Shown here piece by piece: positions 26,078-34,600 of a DNA stretch of 58,310 nt; position 1 is the first letter of the stretch; the number at the start of each line of letters is the position of its first letter. The stretch spans positions 1 through 58,310 of the forward strand of contig NZ_AUNE01000033.1 in the NCBI RefSeq assembly GCF_000447755.1, in the 5' to 3' direction. This DNA comes from Bacteriovorax sp. BSW11_IV (lineage in GTDB: Bacteria > Bdellovibrionota > Bacteriovoracia > Bacteriovoracales > Bacteriovoracaceae). The position numbers were made by a program, and so were the translations under genes. The notes beneath the pieces were generated by a model. The model did no database searches. It was not told the DNA's origin and saw nothing but the letters and a program-made list of their open reading frames with translations.

Positions 26078-27034
26078 ATGCGACGACGTCTAATGGCCAT
26101 TCTTACTTTTTTATCATTGCTTGTTTCCTGTGGAAAAACCAATGAAGAAAAAGTGCAATCTGAATTGAATTCAGCAGAAATTGATCTCACGAGAGGAGAT
26201 TGCGATTCTGCATTATCAAAATTGACGGGCATTTCAAGTCAAGATGACAATGCTAAGTTTTTAAAACTTCTTGCCTCTGCCTATGCTTGCAAAGCAGGGT
26301 ATAAAACAACAGTTTTTTTCACTGATGATCTTCCAAAACTTGATGCCAATTTTCTTTTAAGTTCTTTTACGTTGTTTAGTACATCCGATGTAATGAATTC
26401 ACCAACTCAAGAAGACTACTTAAATATTCAACGTGCGGTGAATATTTTAAAATTTGCGGGTGGATTTCCAACAAGTACAGATCCGACATCGGCCTTAAGA
26501 AAGCTTCGTTTCACTTCAAAAGAATCAGCACAAATTCATTCTTTTTTAATGTTTCTTTTGATGGTTAATCTTGGTCAATATTCGTACTTCTATGGAAATA
26601 CAGGAGCGACAGGAATTAAAGGTGCTGGTACAAACGTTAATGACTGCTTCATGAAATATGATGCCGCAATGATTGCGGCTATGGGCGGAAGCGGTGGAAG
26701 TTGTGACAATGCCGCTGATAGTGGTCATCCAAATCTTGATCCGGGGACAGTGAATTTTACTAATGCTTGTGAAGGCGTTGCTTTAATTAATGCCTTTATT
26801 GACGTTATCCCAGAAGTTATTGCTTCAGCTTCAGGAACAGATTTTAGTGAGCTTGGTGACTTTGATCCAAATGTTATTAAAACGGCCGCCTCAGCAGCTT
26901 TGACATTTGCAGGAAAGGGAACAGATATCCTCGACAAAACAAGTGCTGTGACTTGTGAATCTGATATTACTGACGAAGATACATTTAGATATTTCTTTGC
27001 AATGTTCTTTGACATTTTACATTCGAAAACATGA
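26078..27034 (+). CDS. Lipoprotein, unknown function, paired with an outer-membrane barrel
   Basis: The signal ends in LLVSC (Cys18). Residues about 25-75 look like a TPR-type helical pair (NSAEIDLTRGDCDSALSKL, then KFLKLLASAYACKAGY). The rest is helical with Cys in NDCFMKYD, GSCDNAAD, NACEG and VTCES. The family is not recognised. The last codons overlap the barrel gene by four bases, indicating tight coupling; such lipoprotein-barrel pairs often form one envelope assembly. The SD is GGGAG. Confidence 0.7.
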   Translation: MRRRLMAILTFLSLLVSCGKTNEEKVQSELNSAEIDLTRGDCDSALSKLTGISSQDDNAKFLKLLASAYACKAGYKTTVFFTDDLPKLDANFLLSSFTLFSTSDVMNSPTQEDYLNIQRAVNILKFAGGFPTSTDPTSALRKLRFTSKESAQIHSFLMFLLMVNLGQYSYFYGNTGATGIKGAGTNVNDCFMKYDAAMIAAMGGSGGSCDNAADSGHPNLDPGTVNFTNACEGVALINAFIDVIPEVIASASGTDFSELGDFDPNVIKTAASAALTFAGKGTDILDKTSAVTCESDITDEDTFRYFFAMFFDILHSKT

Positions 27035-28170
27035 TGAAAAACTCTTTATTACTTCTATTCATTTTTAGTTCTCTCTCCACATTCGCTGGAGAGATTACTT
27101 ATTTGGCAAGAAGTCCAAGAGCTCTTCTTATGGGAGATGCCTATACCGCACTCGCAAATGATGATGAATATACTTTGTTCTATAACCCAGCAGCACTTGG
27201 TTTAAATCAAAGTGTTAGTATCACTCCTCTAAATCCAAATATTGGTTTAACAAATGCACTGGATGAACTTGATCGTTTTGAAAATTTCCCTTCTAGTGAC
27301 ACCGCTGCAATTGCTGATAGGCTTTTAGGTTTTCCTGTCTATTTACATTTAGATGGTATTCCAACTATTAAAATGCCTTTCTTTGCAATTTCTCTCTTTG
27401 CTAGTTCGACAACAAGTTTGGTCTTAAGAAATGCCGTTCACCCGGCCTTGAATGTTAAGTATAGTTTGGACAAAGGTTTTGCCACAGGTTTTGCGTTTAG
27501 TTTTGGAAAAGGCGCAAAAAGAAAGAAAGGTTCAAAGATTGTTTCAACAGGACATAGAACTTCTGTTGGTCTAGGTGTGAAGTTTATTAAGCGTGAAGGT
27601 CTTGATAGTGAATTTGATTTATTCAGTACTGATATTTTAAATACTGTCAGTAATGGTGTTGAAAACGTGAGTGATCTTCGTGAGGCCCTTGGATATGCAA
27701 AAGGAAAGGGTTGGGGATTTGATCTTGGTATAGATCATGCGATCTCGACAGGAATGACAGAGTATCATTTGGCAGCAAGTATTTTAGATGTTGCAGATAC
27801 AAAATTTAGAAAAATTGGCGTGAGTGATGAGTCTGTTCCACGTCAAGATATGGCCATAAATCTAGGGGCATCAGCCAAGCAAAATTTTAAATTGATAGAG
27901 TGGAGCTTGGCCTTAGATTTTCATTCTATTAATCAGCCTGTAGATTACAGGAGAATGATTGGTGTTGGTGGAAGCTTTAGAATTTTTAATGTTGAATTTC
28001 TTGCTGGCTTTAATCAAGGTTATCCTAGCTATGGAGTTTCATTAAACCTTTGGCCAATAAAATTGACTGCAGGGTTTTATGGAGTTGAGCTTGGTGAAAA
28101 ATACCGCGAAGAAAAAGGTTCACGAGCAATATTACAACTAAGTCTTCTCGATATCGAGCTTGATCTGTAG
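27031..28170 (+). CDS. Outer-membrane beta-barrel protein (PorV/FadL-like N-terminus)
   Basis: A 379-residue protein with a signal peptide (LLLLFIFSSLSTFAG). The mature N-terminus SPRALLMGDAYTALANDD, then YTLFYNPAALG, is the signature shared by PorV/UPF0164-type and FadL-like barrels, where it forms a plug or hatch. It continues as alternating amphipathic strands with aromatic ends (GKGWGFDLGIDHAI, FNVEFLAGFNQGYPSYGVSL). It ends in LSLLDIELDL, without a terminal aromatic. It may transport a hydrophobic ligand or dock exported proteins; the cargo is unknown. It is coupled to the upstream lipoprotein gene. Confidence 0.75.
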   Translation: MMKNSLLLLFIFSSLSTFAGEITYLARSPRALLMGDAYTALANDDEYTLFYNPAALGLNQSVSITPLNPNIGLTNALDELDRFENFPSSDTAAIADRLLGFPVYLHLDGIPTIKMPFFAISLFASSTTSLVLRNAVHPALNVKYSLDKGFATGFAFSFGKGAKRKKGSKIVSTGHRTSVGLGVKFIKREGLDSEFDLFSTDILNTVSNGVENVSDLREALGYAKGKGWGFDLGIDHAISTGMTEYHLAASILDVADTKFRKIGVSDESVPRQDMAINLGASAKQNFKLIEWSLALDFHSINQPVDYRRMIGVGGSFRIFNVEFLAGFNQGYPSYGVSLNLWPIKLTAGFYGVELGEKYREEKGSRAILQLSLLDIELDL

Positions 28171-28213
28171 CATTTTTGTCGGATATTATTTTTTGATTTC
28201 AACATAAGTTTTC

Positions 28214-28241
28214 TTGAAATTTTGTAAACCTAATCTACAAT
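28214..28241 (+). promoter_or_regulatory. Candidate promoter of the PIN-PhoH/PilZ unit
   Basis: TTGAAA (28214-28219) and TACAAT (28236-28241) are 16 bases apart. This would give a leader of about 175 bases that contains a small hairpin, ACCTGA (28260-28265) with TCAGGT (28274-28279). Confidence 0.4.
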
Positions 28242-28422
28242 ATAAGAGTATAGCGAATCACCTGATATAATAGTCAGGTAACAAAGGTAGAACAATTAAC
28301 CAAATCGCTTTCTTCCTCAAAACTTTATTATTAAATCCAGTAAATCTTCATTTCTTATTTGATGAAAGAGCAGGGTCTCTTTACTTTGACCTTTTTTCTC
28401 TAAGAATGAACGGGAGGTCTCA

Positions 28423-29733
28423 TTGAAAAAAACGTTCGTTATCGACACTAACATTTTGCTTTTTGATCCAACAGCAATTTTCAAGTTCAAAGAGCACGAT
28501 GTCTTTATCCCACTTGTTGTCGTCGAAGAAGTTGACCGTTTTAAAAAAGATCAGAATGAGAATGGGAGAAATGCGAGACATTTTTCTAGAATTGTAGACG
28601 ATCTAAGAAAAAAAGGTTCAGTTGCCAAAGGGATTGATCTAGATGCTGGTGGAAAACTGATTATCTCTGTAGATAGAGAAGTAAGAAATAATCACAAGCA
28701 TATCGATTTATCTTTAAATGATAATAAAATTCTAGCTTCAGCTCTTTCTCTTAAGGATGAAGGCCTAGATGTTCACCTCATTACTAAAGATATCAACCTT
28801 CGCTTAAAAGCAGATATCCTCGGAATTACGGCAGAAGATTACGGTAAAAAAGACGTTAAGCTTGAAGAACTTTACTCTGGTCACAGAGTGTTTGAAGTAA
28901 GTGCAGCTGATCTTTCAGATTTTGAAAAAAATAGATTTTTACCAATTGAAAATCCTGAAGATGATGACATTTATCCAAATGAGTATCTTATTATTCAAGA
29001 AGTTGGAAATGACAGAAGAAGATCTCTTGGCCGTTATTCAAAGCAAAAAGGTGGAGCTGTTCCTCTTATACCAATGAGAGAAGGTGTTTGGGGAGTCTAT
29101 CCTAAGAACATGGAACAACAATTTGCACTTGATGCTCTTTTAAATGATGAAGTAAAACTCGTTACTCTTGTAGGTAAAGCGGGAACAGGGAAGACTCTTC
29201 TTGCAATTGCTGCTGGTCTGGAAATGGCCATCAACCAAGAAAAGTATTCTCGTCTTCTTGTATCAAGACCTATTCAACCGATGGGAAGAGATTTAGGATA
29301 TTTGCCTGGAGATGTTAACGAAAAGTTAGCGCCATGGATGCAGCCAATTTTTGATAACATGGATTTTCTATTTGACCAAAGAAGAGCGGGAACAAATTCA
29401 TCTTATGAATCATTAATTGAACACGGACTGCTTCACATTGAACCACTTACATATATTCGTGGTCGTTCAATTCCAGGTCAGTATTTAATTGTAGATGAGG
29501 CGCAAAACCTTTCTCCTCACGAAGTAAAAACAATTATTACAAGAGCAGGGGAAGGAACAAAAATTGTTCTAACTGGTGACCCTCAACAGATCGACAGTCC
29601 TTACTTGGATGAGATCAACAACGGTCTTGCTTATGTTGTAGAAAGATTGAAGACAGAAGATATTATCGGACACTCGACGCTTAAAATCGGAGAAAGGTCT
29701 GCTCTATCTGAGGCAGCTTCTAAATTCCTATGA
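28423..29733 (+). CDS. PIN domain-PhoH ATPase fusion (PhoH2 type)
   Basis: An N-terminal PIN nuclease domain (residues about 1-135) has the metal-binding acidic residues in FVIDTNILLFD, VVVEEVDRF and LITKDINL. The C-terminal PhoH ATPase has Walker A GKAGTGKT at 251-258, SRPIQPMGRDLGYLPGD and the Walker B-like VDEAQNLSPHEV. PhoH2 proteins of this arrangement have RNA helicase and RNase activity in mycobacteria. Its 436 residues match that class (Bacillus YlaK-like). The TTG start is supported by GGGAGG five bases upstream. The stop overlaps the PilZ gene (ATGA), so the two are made together. Confidence 0.9.
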   Translation: MKKTFVIDTNILLFDPTAIFKFKEHDVFIPLVVVEEVDRFKKDQNENGRNARHFSRIVDDLRKKGSVAKGIDLDAGGKLIISVDREVRNNHKHIDLSLNDNKILASALSLKDEGLDVHLITKDINLRLKADILGITAEDYGKKDVKLEELYSGHRVFEVSAADLSDFEKNRFLPIENPEDDDIYPNEYLIIQEVGNDRRRSLGRYSKQKGGAVPLIPMREGVWGVYPKNMEQQFALDALLNDEVKLVTLVGKAGTGKTLLAIAAGLEMAINQEKYSRLLVSRPIQPMGRDLGYLPGDVNEKLAPWMQPIFDNMDFLFDQRRAGTNSSYESLIEHGLLHIEPLTYIRGRSIPGQYLIVDEAQNLSPHEVKTIITRAGEGTKIVLTGDPQQIDSPYLDEINNGLAYVVERLKTEDIIGHSTLKIGERSALSEAASKFL

Positions 29734-30299
29734 CAGAAAAATCTTTTAGAAGGGCGCATCTTCGCGCCCCTTTAAATACCGGCGTACTTTATGTTGATGG
29801 CGAATACGTTCATCGTTGTAAAGTTGCGAATATTTCGGAAGGGGGGATTCTTTTAACTGAGCTCCCTCATATTCCGGAAATTAATGCTATTCCCTTAATG
29901 CTATGCTTGCCACGCTTTCCAGAGTTTTCAACTTGTTCACATGAAACACTTTTGGCCGCTTCTGTAAAAGATTTTCCAATGGATGTTTTACGCGTTCGCG
30001 CACGCATGGTTCGTCAGTTTGATAAGAAAGCGGAACTCGATGCGATTTTCACTAAAAATATTGGATGTCAGTTTGTACTTCCAACAGAAATTGTAAAAGG
30101 ACTTATTGCGTCTTATGTAAGGACAATGGCGAAGAATACAATTTTTCTTTTAGGTCTCTTTGAACAAAAGACTAAGAACGATCATAATATTAAATTAATT
30201 AGAAAAGTCGCAGGACTTCTTGGACATAATGAAGATGAAAAACTATCTCTTCTGCGTCTAAAAGTACTCCACGACTACCAAAGTTTAGAGAGTCTATAA
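29730..30299 (+). CDS. PilZ domain protein (probable c-di-GMP receptor)
   Basis: It carries both c-di-GMP-binding motifs of PilZ: FRRAHLR (R7/R8-x3-R12) at the N-terminus and ANISEGG (N34-x-S36-x-G38-G39), with IGCQFV closing the barrel. A C-terminal helical extension of about 70 residues is present. The protein is cytoplasmic. Its four-base overlap with the PIN-PhoH gene suggests that c-di-GMP may act on, or be read out together with, that RNase/helicase. Predatory Bdellovibrionota are known to use c-di-GMP to control their lifestyle. Its end overlaps a convergent small gene by six bases. Confidence 0.85.
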   Translation: MTEKSFRRAHLRAPLNTGVLYVDGEYVHRCKVANISEGGILLTELPHIPEINAIPLMLCLPRFPEFSTCSHETLLAASVKDFPMDVLRVRARMVRQFDKKAELDAIFTKNIGCQFVLPTEIVKGLIASYVRTMAKNTIFLLGLFEQKTKNDHNIKLIRKVAGLLGHNEDEKLSLLRLKVLHDYQSLESL

Positions 30300-30617
30300 T
30301 AGATCATTTAAGCGGATAATATTAGCTTCAAACTTCTTCTTAATATCTTTCAAAGCTTCTTTTAAGGCCAAGTTTCCTTCACTTGAGGCCCTGTGATCAA
30401 TCTCATGAATAATCTCACTTGAGATGAGCTCAACCTCTTGATTGATCTTTCCAGCAGAAATCTCTTTTATTACTTCTTGAGTCTCATTAATGAGCTCGTG
30501 GAAGCTCAGTAGTTTTAAATAAGCACGTACAGACTCTTTTTCTTTGTTGCTTACTGGTCGTGTGTTTTTCCAGGCAGCAAGAGAGACTACGTTGTTTTCG
30601 AATTGTTGTTGGTTCAC
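30294..30617 (-). CDS. Small helical protein, unknown function
   Basis: A 107-residue protein that is helical and charged throughout (KEKESVRAYLKLLSFHELIN, SSEIIHEIDHRASSEGNLAL), with no signal peptide or known motif. The frame is open to 30677, but GGAG (reverse of 30623-30626) lies five bases before the GTG at 30617-30615, so the shorter form is likely. The first codons (GTGAAC) lie inside one of the TTTGTGAA repeats upstream, suggesting that a repeat-binding regulator, perhaps the protein itself, represses it. It overlaps the PilZ gene end by six bases. Confidence 0.55.
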   Translation of the reverse strand: MNQQQFENNVVSLAAWKNTRPVSNKEKESVRAYLKLLSFHELINETQEVIKEISAGKINQEVELISSEIIHEIDHRASSEGNLALKEALKDIKKKFEANIIRLNDLL

Positions 30618-30722
30618 AAATTCTCCATCGTTCACAAAGCTTGTGAAGTATATGCACTGGCAAAAATGCTTTCGCAATATTTGTGAACGAAGGCCCGGAA
30701 AGATTTACACAGATTTTGTGAA
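30613..30722. promoter_or_regulatory. Cluster of TTCACAAA/TTTGTGAA repeats, operator-like
   Basis: Copies lie at 30613-30620 and 30631-30638 (TTCACAAA), 30641-30647 (TTGTGAA, forming the dyad TTCACAA-AGC-TTGTGAA at 30631-30647), 30680-30687 and 30715-30722 (TTTGTGAA). All lie upstream of, or across, the start of the small minus-strand gene, in a 145-base gap behind dedA. Confidence 0.55.
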
Positions 30723-30740
30723 CATGTAAGAATTTGTAAG

Positions 30741-30774
30741 AACAAGGCGCAATTTTAGGTGCTTACGCCTTGTT
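30741..30774 (-). terminator. Hairpin spanning the dedA stop codon
   Basis: AACAAGGCG (30741-30749) pairs with CGCCTTGTT (30766-30774). On the minus strand the first arm encodes the last sense codons of the DedA gene and the stop lies in the loop. The T-tract after it is poor (CTTACAAATT), so termination may be partial, letting transcription reach the small gene. Confidence 0.5.
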
Positions 30775-31371
30775 TTGAGACCTTTTCTTATGAATTAAGA
30801 TGCCAGAAACGATGGCCAGCGCCAGAGCAAAAAGGACTGTATTGGCCTGTTTCACGTAGCTGATGACTGTTTCCCCGTATGTGTAATAGAGATAAAAAAA
30901 GCTCACACATGAAATTGTACAAGCAATAAGATCTGAGATGGCGAACTTTATCGCATTCATTTTTCCAAGACCAGCAGTTAGGAATAAGGCATTTCTCACG
31001 CCAAAAGGAATGAAGCGACCAAAGATCAAAGTCCAGATTCCGTATTTTGCGTAGAAGTTTGTGACCTTATCTATTCGCTCAGGCGGTGCCATACTTGCGA
31101 AAAATTTAATCTTAAAAATTTTATTTCCAAGGTAGCGGCCCATGAGTCCATAGCAAATGAGATCACTAATATAGGCACCAGCAAAAACTCCAATAAATAA
31201 AGATGTCGCGTACTCTGGATTTTTAGCGGCAAGAATCGCTGAAATAAAAAGCATGGCATCTTCTGAAACGGGAATATTAAATCCAGCTAAGAATAAAAGA
31301 CCAAAAATAATGAAAGGGGCCATGGCAACATTGGCCTGAATGTAGTCCATAATTTGTGTGAAAAATTCCAC
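30763..31371 (-). CDS. DedA-family membrane protein
   Basis: A 202-residue integral membrane protein with five or six hydrophobic segments and the SNARE-associated/DedA (PF09335) signatures: IPVSEDAML near the N-terminus, where the acidic residue is functionally important in the family, and FGRFIPFGVRNALFLTAGLG with its conserved Arg residues. DedA proteins are proposed flippases, for undecaprenyl phosphate or phospholipid, and support membrane homeostasis. The start is a GTG with a weak GAG just upstream; an ATG seven codons later is an alternative. A hairpin overlaps the 3' end. Confidence 0.88.
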   Translation of the reverse strand: MEFFTQIMDYIQANVAMAPFIIFGLLFLAGFNIPVSEDAMLFISAILAAKNPEYATSLFIGVFAGAYISDLICYGLMGRYLGNKIFKIKFFASMAPPERIDKVTNFYAKYGIWTLIFGRFIPFGVRNALFLTAGLGKMNAIKFAISDLIACTISCVSFFYLYYTYGETVISYVKQANTVLFALALAIVSGILIHKKRSQNKA

Positions 31372-31685
31372 CTCAATACTCCATTTAGATGTGTCATTTC
31401 ATTTTAGTTAAAGGCCAAAAAAGTACAAAGGGCAGCGCATGAATTTTGTCGTTTCTTACAAAAAGTTTGCAAATTAGCCCTAGTGTTTAAGTCGGGAGAA
31501 CGAAAAATTGAGGTGAATTTATTTATAGTACTGAAATTACGTAATTTGACGCTTCGAAAAACACATTCATTTTATAAACATAATATATTCTATCAACGAT
31601 AGGGGTTTAGTAATGCGAACTTAGGTTTCTTGTTATTTGAGACTTTTAGAACGCTTAGTTTAAGAATATGAAACACGGATAATTT
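31372..31685. promoter_or_regulatory. Upstream region of the giant lipoprotein gene, with a palindrome
   Basis: This 314-base region separates dedA from the surface-protein block. It contains a perfect 14-base palindrome AAATTACGTAATTT (31534-31547) whose right end overlaps a -35-like TTGACG (31546-31551); the best -10-like hexamers after it (TTATAA near 31572) are slightly too far. The palindrome could be an operator for the block. Confidence 0.35.
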
Positions 31686-34600
31686 TTGACGTTAAAAAAG
31701 AGAATTTCAGATTTAAGAAGAAGAGTATTAGGAGTCGTAAAATTCCTCATACTGCTTGCTCCAATTCTTGTGCTTCCATCTTGTAACGAAAACAAAATTC
31801 TCGTTGATATTACACCCTTTGAAGTGAGTCAAAGTGGAGGCAGTGAAGCTCCTGATCCAGCGCTACCAACTGCACCTCTTGTCGTTCTAAAGGATCGAAC
31901 AAGTTCGGATAGTGACATATCGAATGAATTAACTGTTGATATTGAAGTTACTGATTTGGGGTCTATTGATTCATGGTGTATTTCTGAAACACAAGTAACA
32001 CTTCCACCAGATACTTCAACTTGTTCTTCTGGCGCGTGGACAACAACACTACCTACAGACTTTACCTTTACACCAGGTGAAGGTCTTAGAGAAGTATATG
32101 TTTGGTATGCTGACGAGAATGGAAATATTGCTTCCACTGCTGTGGTCGCTACAATTAACCTTGATACAACTTCACCAACGAGTGCGGTAACTACACTTCC
32201 AAGCACGATCATTGATATTTCAAATCAAGAGAGTTTTACTCTCTCTGGTACCTGTTCAGAAGAGGGAGGAGATGTCGTTATTTCTAATTCTGTTAATGCG
32301 ACTACCACTTGTACTGGAGGAGTATGGAATGTCGATCTCGATGTTTCTTTATTACCAAATGGAACTATTACTTTTGATATTGATCTTAATGATGAAGCGG
32401 GAAATAGTGCAAGTACTCAGACAATTAATCTAACTAAAAATACAGTAACACCTGATCCTGCACTTGCTTTATCGGATACAGATTCTTCAAGTACAACTTA
32501 TTCAAATAGCTTAACAGTAAACGCTGCGATAACGTCGGACACATATGCTAAAAGATGGTGTTTGTCTGAATTGCAAACGACTAAACCTTCGGATGTATCA
32601 ACTTGTGCTTCTAGTGCGTGGGTTTCTACAAAACCGACTTCTTATACATTTACAGCTGGAGAAGGAACAAGAACTTTATATACATGGGTTGCAGATATAG
32701 GCGGAAATATTAGTGAGAATTCAATTAGTGATTCAATAACGATTGATACGACACCTTCTCTCATTGATTTTTCAACAGCTGCAAATTCATCAGTTCTAAG
32801 TTCTGCAACTCTTTCTGGAACTTGTTCAGAAGATGGTATCATTTCTGTCTCAGGAGATGTCGTTAATAAAACGACTTCATGTGCTTCAGGAGTTTGGTCT
32901 GATACTTTTGATTTCAGCGCCCAAGCTGTTGGAACCATCACTGTTTCAATAGATCAAACTGATGTTGCAGGTAATATTTCAACGACAGTTCAAAGAGACT
33001 TTAGTCGCGTAAGTCTCATTTATAATTTAAATGCAGATACAGTTAATTCTTTTGATGTCGCAATCTCTTATGGCATAGGAGATGTTACAAACTTAAAAAC
33101 TTTTACATATAAAATAGCAGAAGGGGCAACACCTCCTTCGGATTGTTCTGCAGGTATTGATTTTGGTAATACAAACGCAACACAAACAATCTCTTCTTTA
33201 AAGGCCTCAACTCAATATGGGCTAACAGTATGCTATGTTGATACTTCTGATGTTGAATTAGAAAGAGTTAGTTTGACTTTTACGACTTTGGCACCAATTT
33301 CAAGTGGTACTGGATTGGTATGTAGTGGTGGTGGTGATGTTAATACGACTTGTTATGTAAATGATGTCCAAAATTTTGCAAGTAATTCTGTAATCTATGT
33401 CCCTGGAAATCTCGTTATGCAAAGCGGGGGCTCTCTTACATCAAACAATTTAGAAAAAATTATTTTAAAAGTTGATGGTAATACAACCATTGAAAGCGGT
33501 GGAAAGATCGCTGCGAATTTATCATTCTTGGAAACAACGATATTAGATATTCAAGCAGGTGGTGAAATAAATGTTTCAGCACTTGGTTATCTCGGTGGAA
33601 TTTCTCCAGCTCTTGCTGGAAACGGGCCTTCTGGTGGTCAAGGGCATTCAAATAGTAGTGCTGATCCTGGAGGTGCTGGACATGCAGGACCAGGAGGAAA
33701 TGGTCGCTCTAGTGGGGGAACTACTGTTTATGGTGATAGGAAAGAACCTGTAGATTTCGGATCTGGTGGTGGCGCAGGTGATGATGAAGTTGGTGGACAC
33801 GGTGGTGGCGTTGTTAAAATTATTGTGAATGATCTTATTGTTAACGGAAATATTTTTGCCAAAGGTGGGCAAGGGGAAAACTCTTGTTGTGATCAAGGTG
33901 CTGGTGGTTCAGGTGGTTCAATATGGATTCAGGTCAATAATTCATTCACTGGTTCTGGTGCAATAAGTGTTGGCGGGGGAAGTGCTGGTGGTGTTGATGG
34001 TAACGAGATCACTGGCGCAGGTGCGGCAGGACGATTGGCCATTTATCAAAACAGTGGAGCTTATGTTTACTCTGGCTCCATAGATATTAATGGTGGGAGC
34101 TCCGGTACGAGAGGATCAAGTGGTACTTTTTATCTTGAGCTAGCAAATATAAATCAACTTTGCGATAGCGGTGATTTCTCTTCGACTTGTACAATTAGCA
34201 CAGCTAAAACAATTGGCGGTGATACAAGCATTACGAGTGGAAATTTAGTCATTGATGCTACAGGTGCAATTGATATTAAAGGGATTGATTCAACGTTTGT
34301 GTTTAACAATCCCACTGGAAATTTTTCTATTAACACTGGTGGTTCATTTTCTATGGACCCAAAAACATCTGTTTCAAATCTTGTGGCCAATACTTTAACT
34401 GTTGATGGGTCATGGCTTGCAAATCTCACAGAATCTTCAATTGCGACTGCAAATATTTCTGGAACTTTTAATGCCAATGGCAAAGGTTATCTTGGAGGAA
34501 CTGGATCTTTAGATGGTGAAGGTCCTTCTCCGGGAAAAGGAACGGCCAATGATGGTGGAGGTGGTGCCCATGCTACTGATGGATTTGCAGGTGATGCTGG

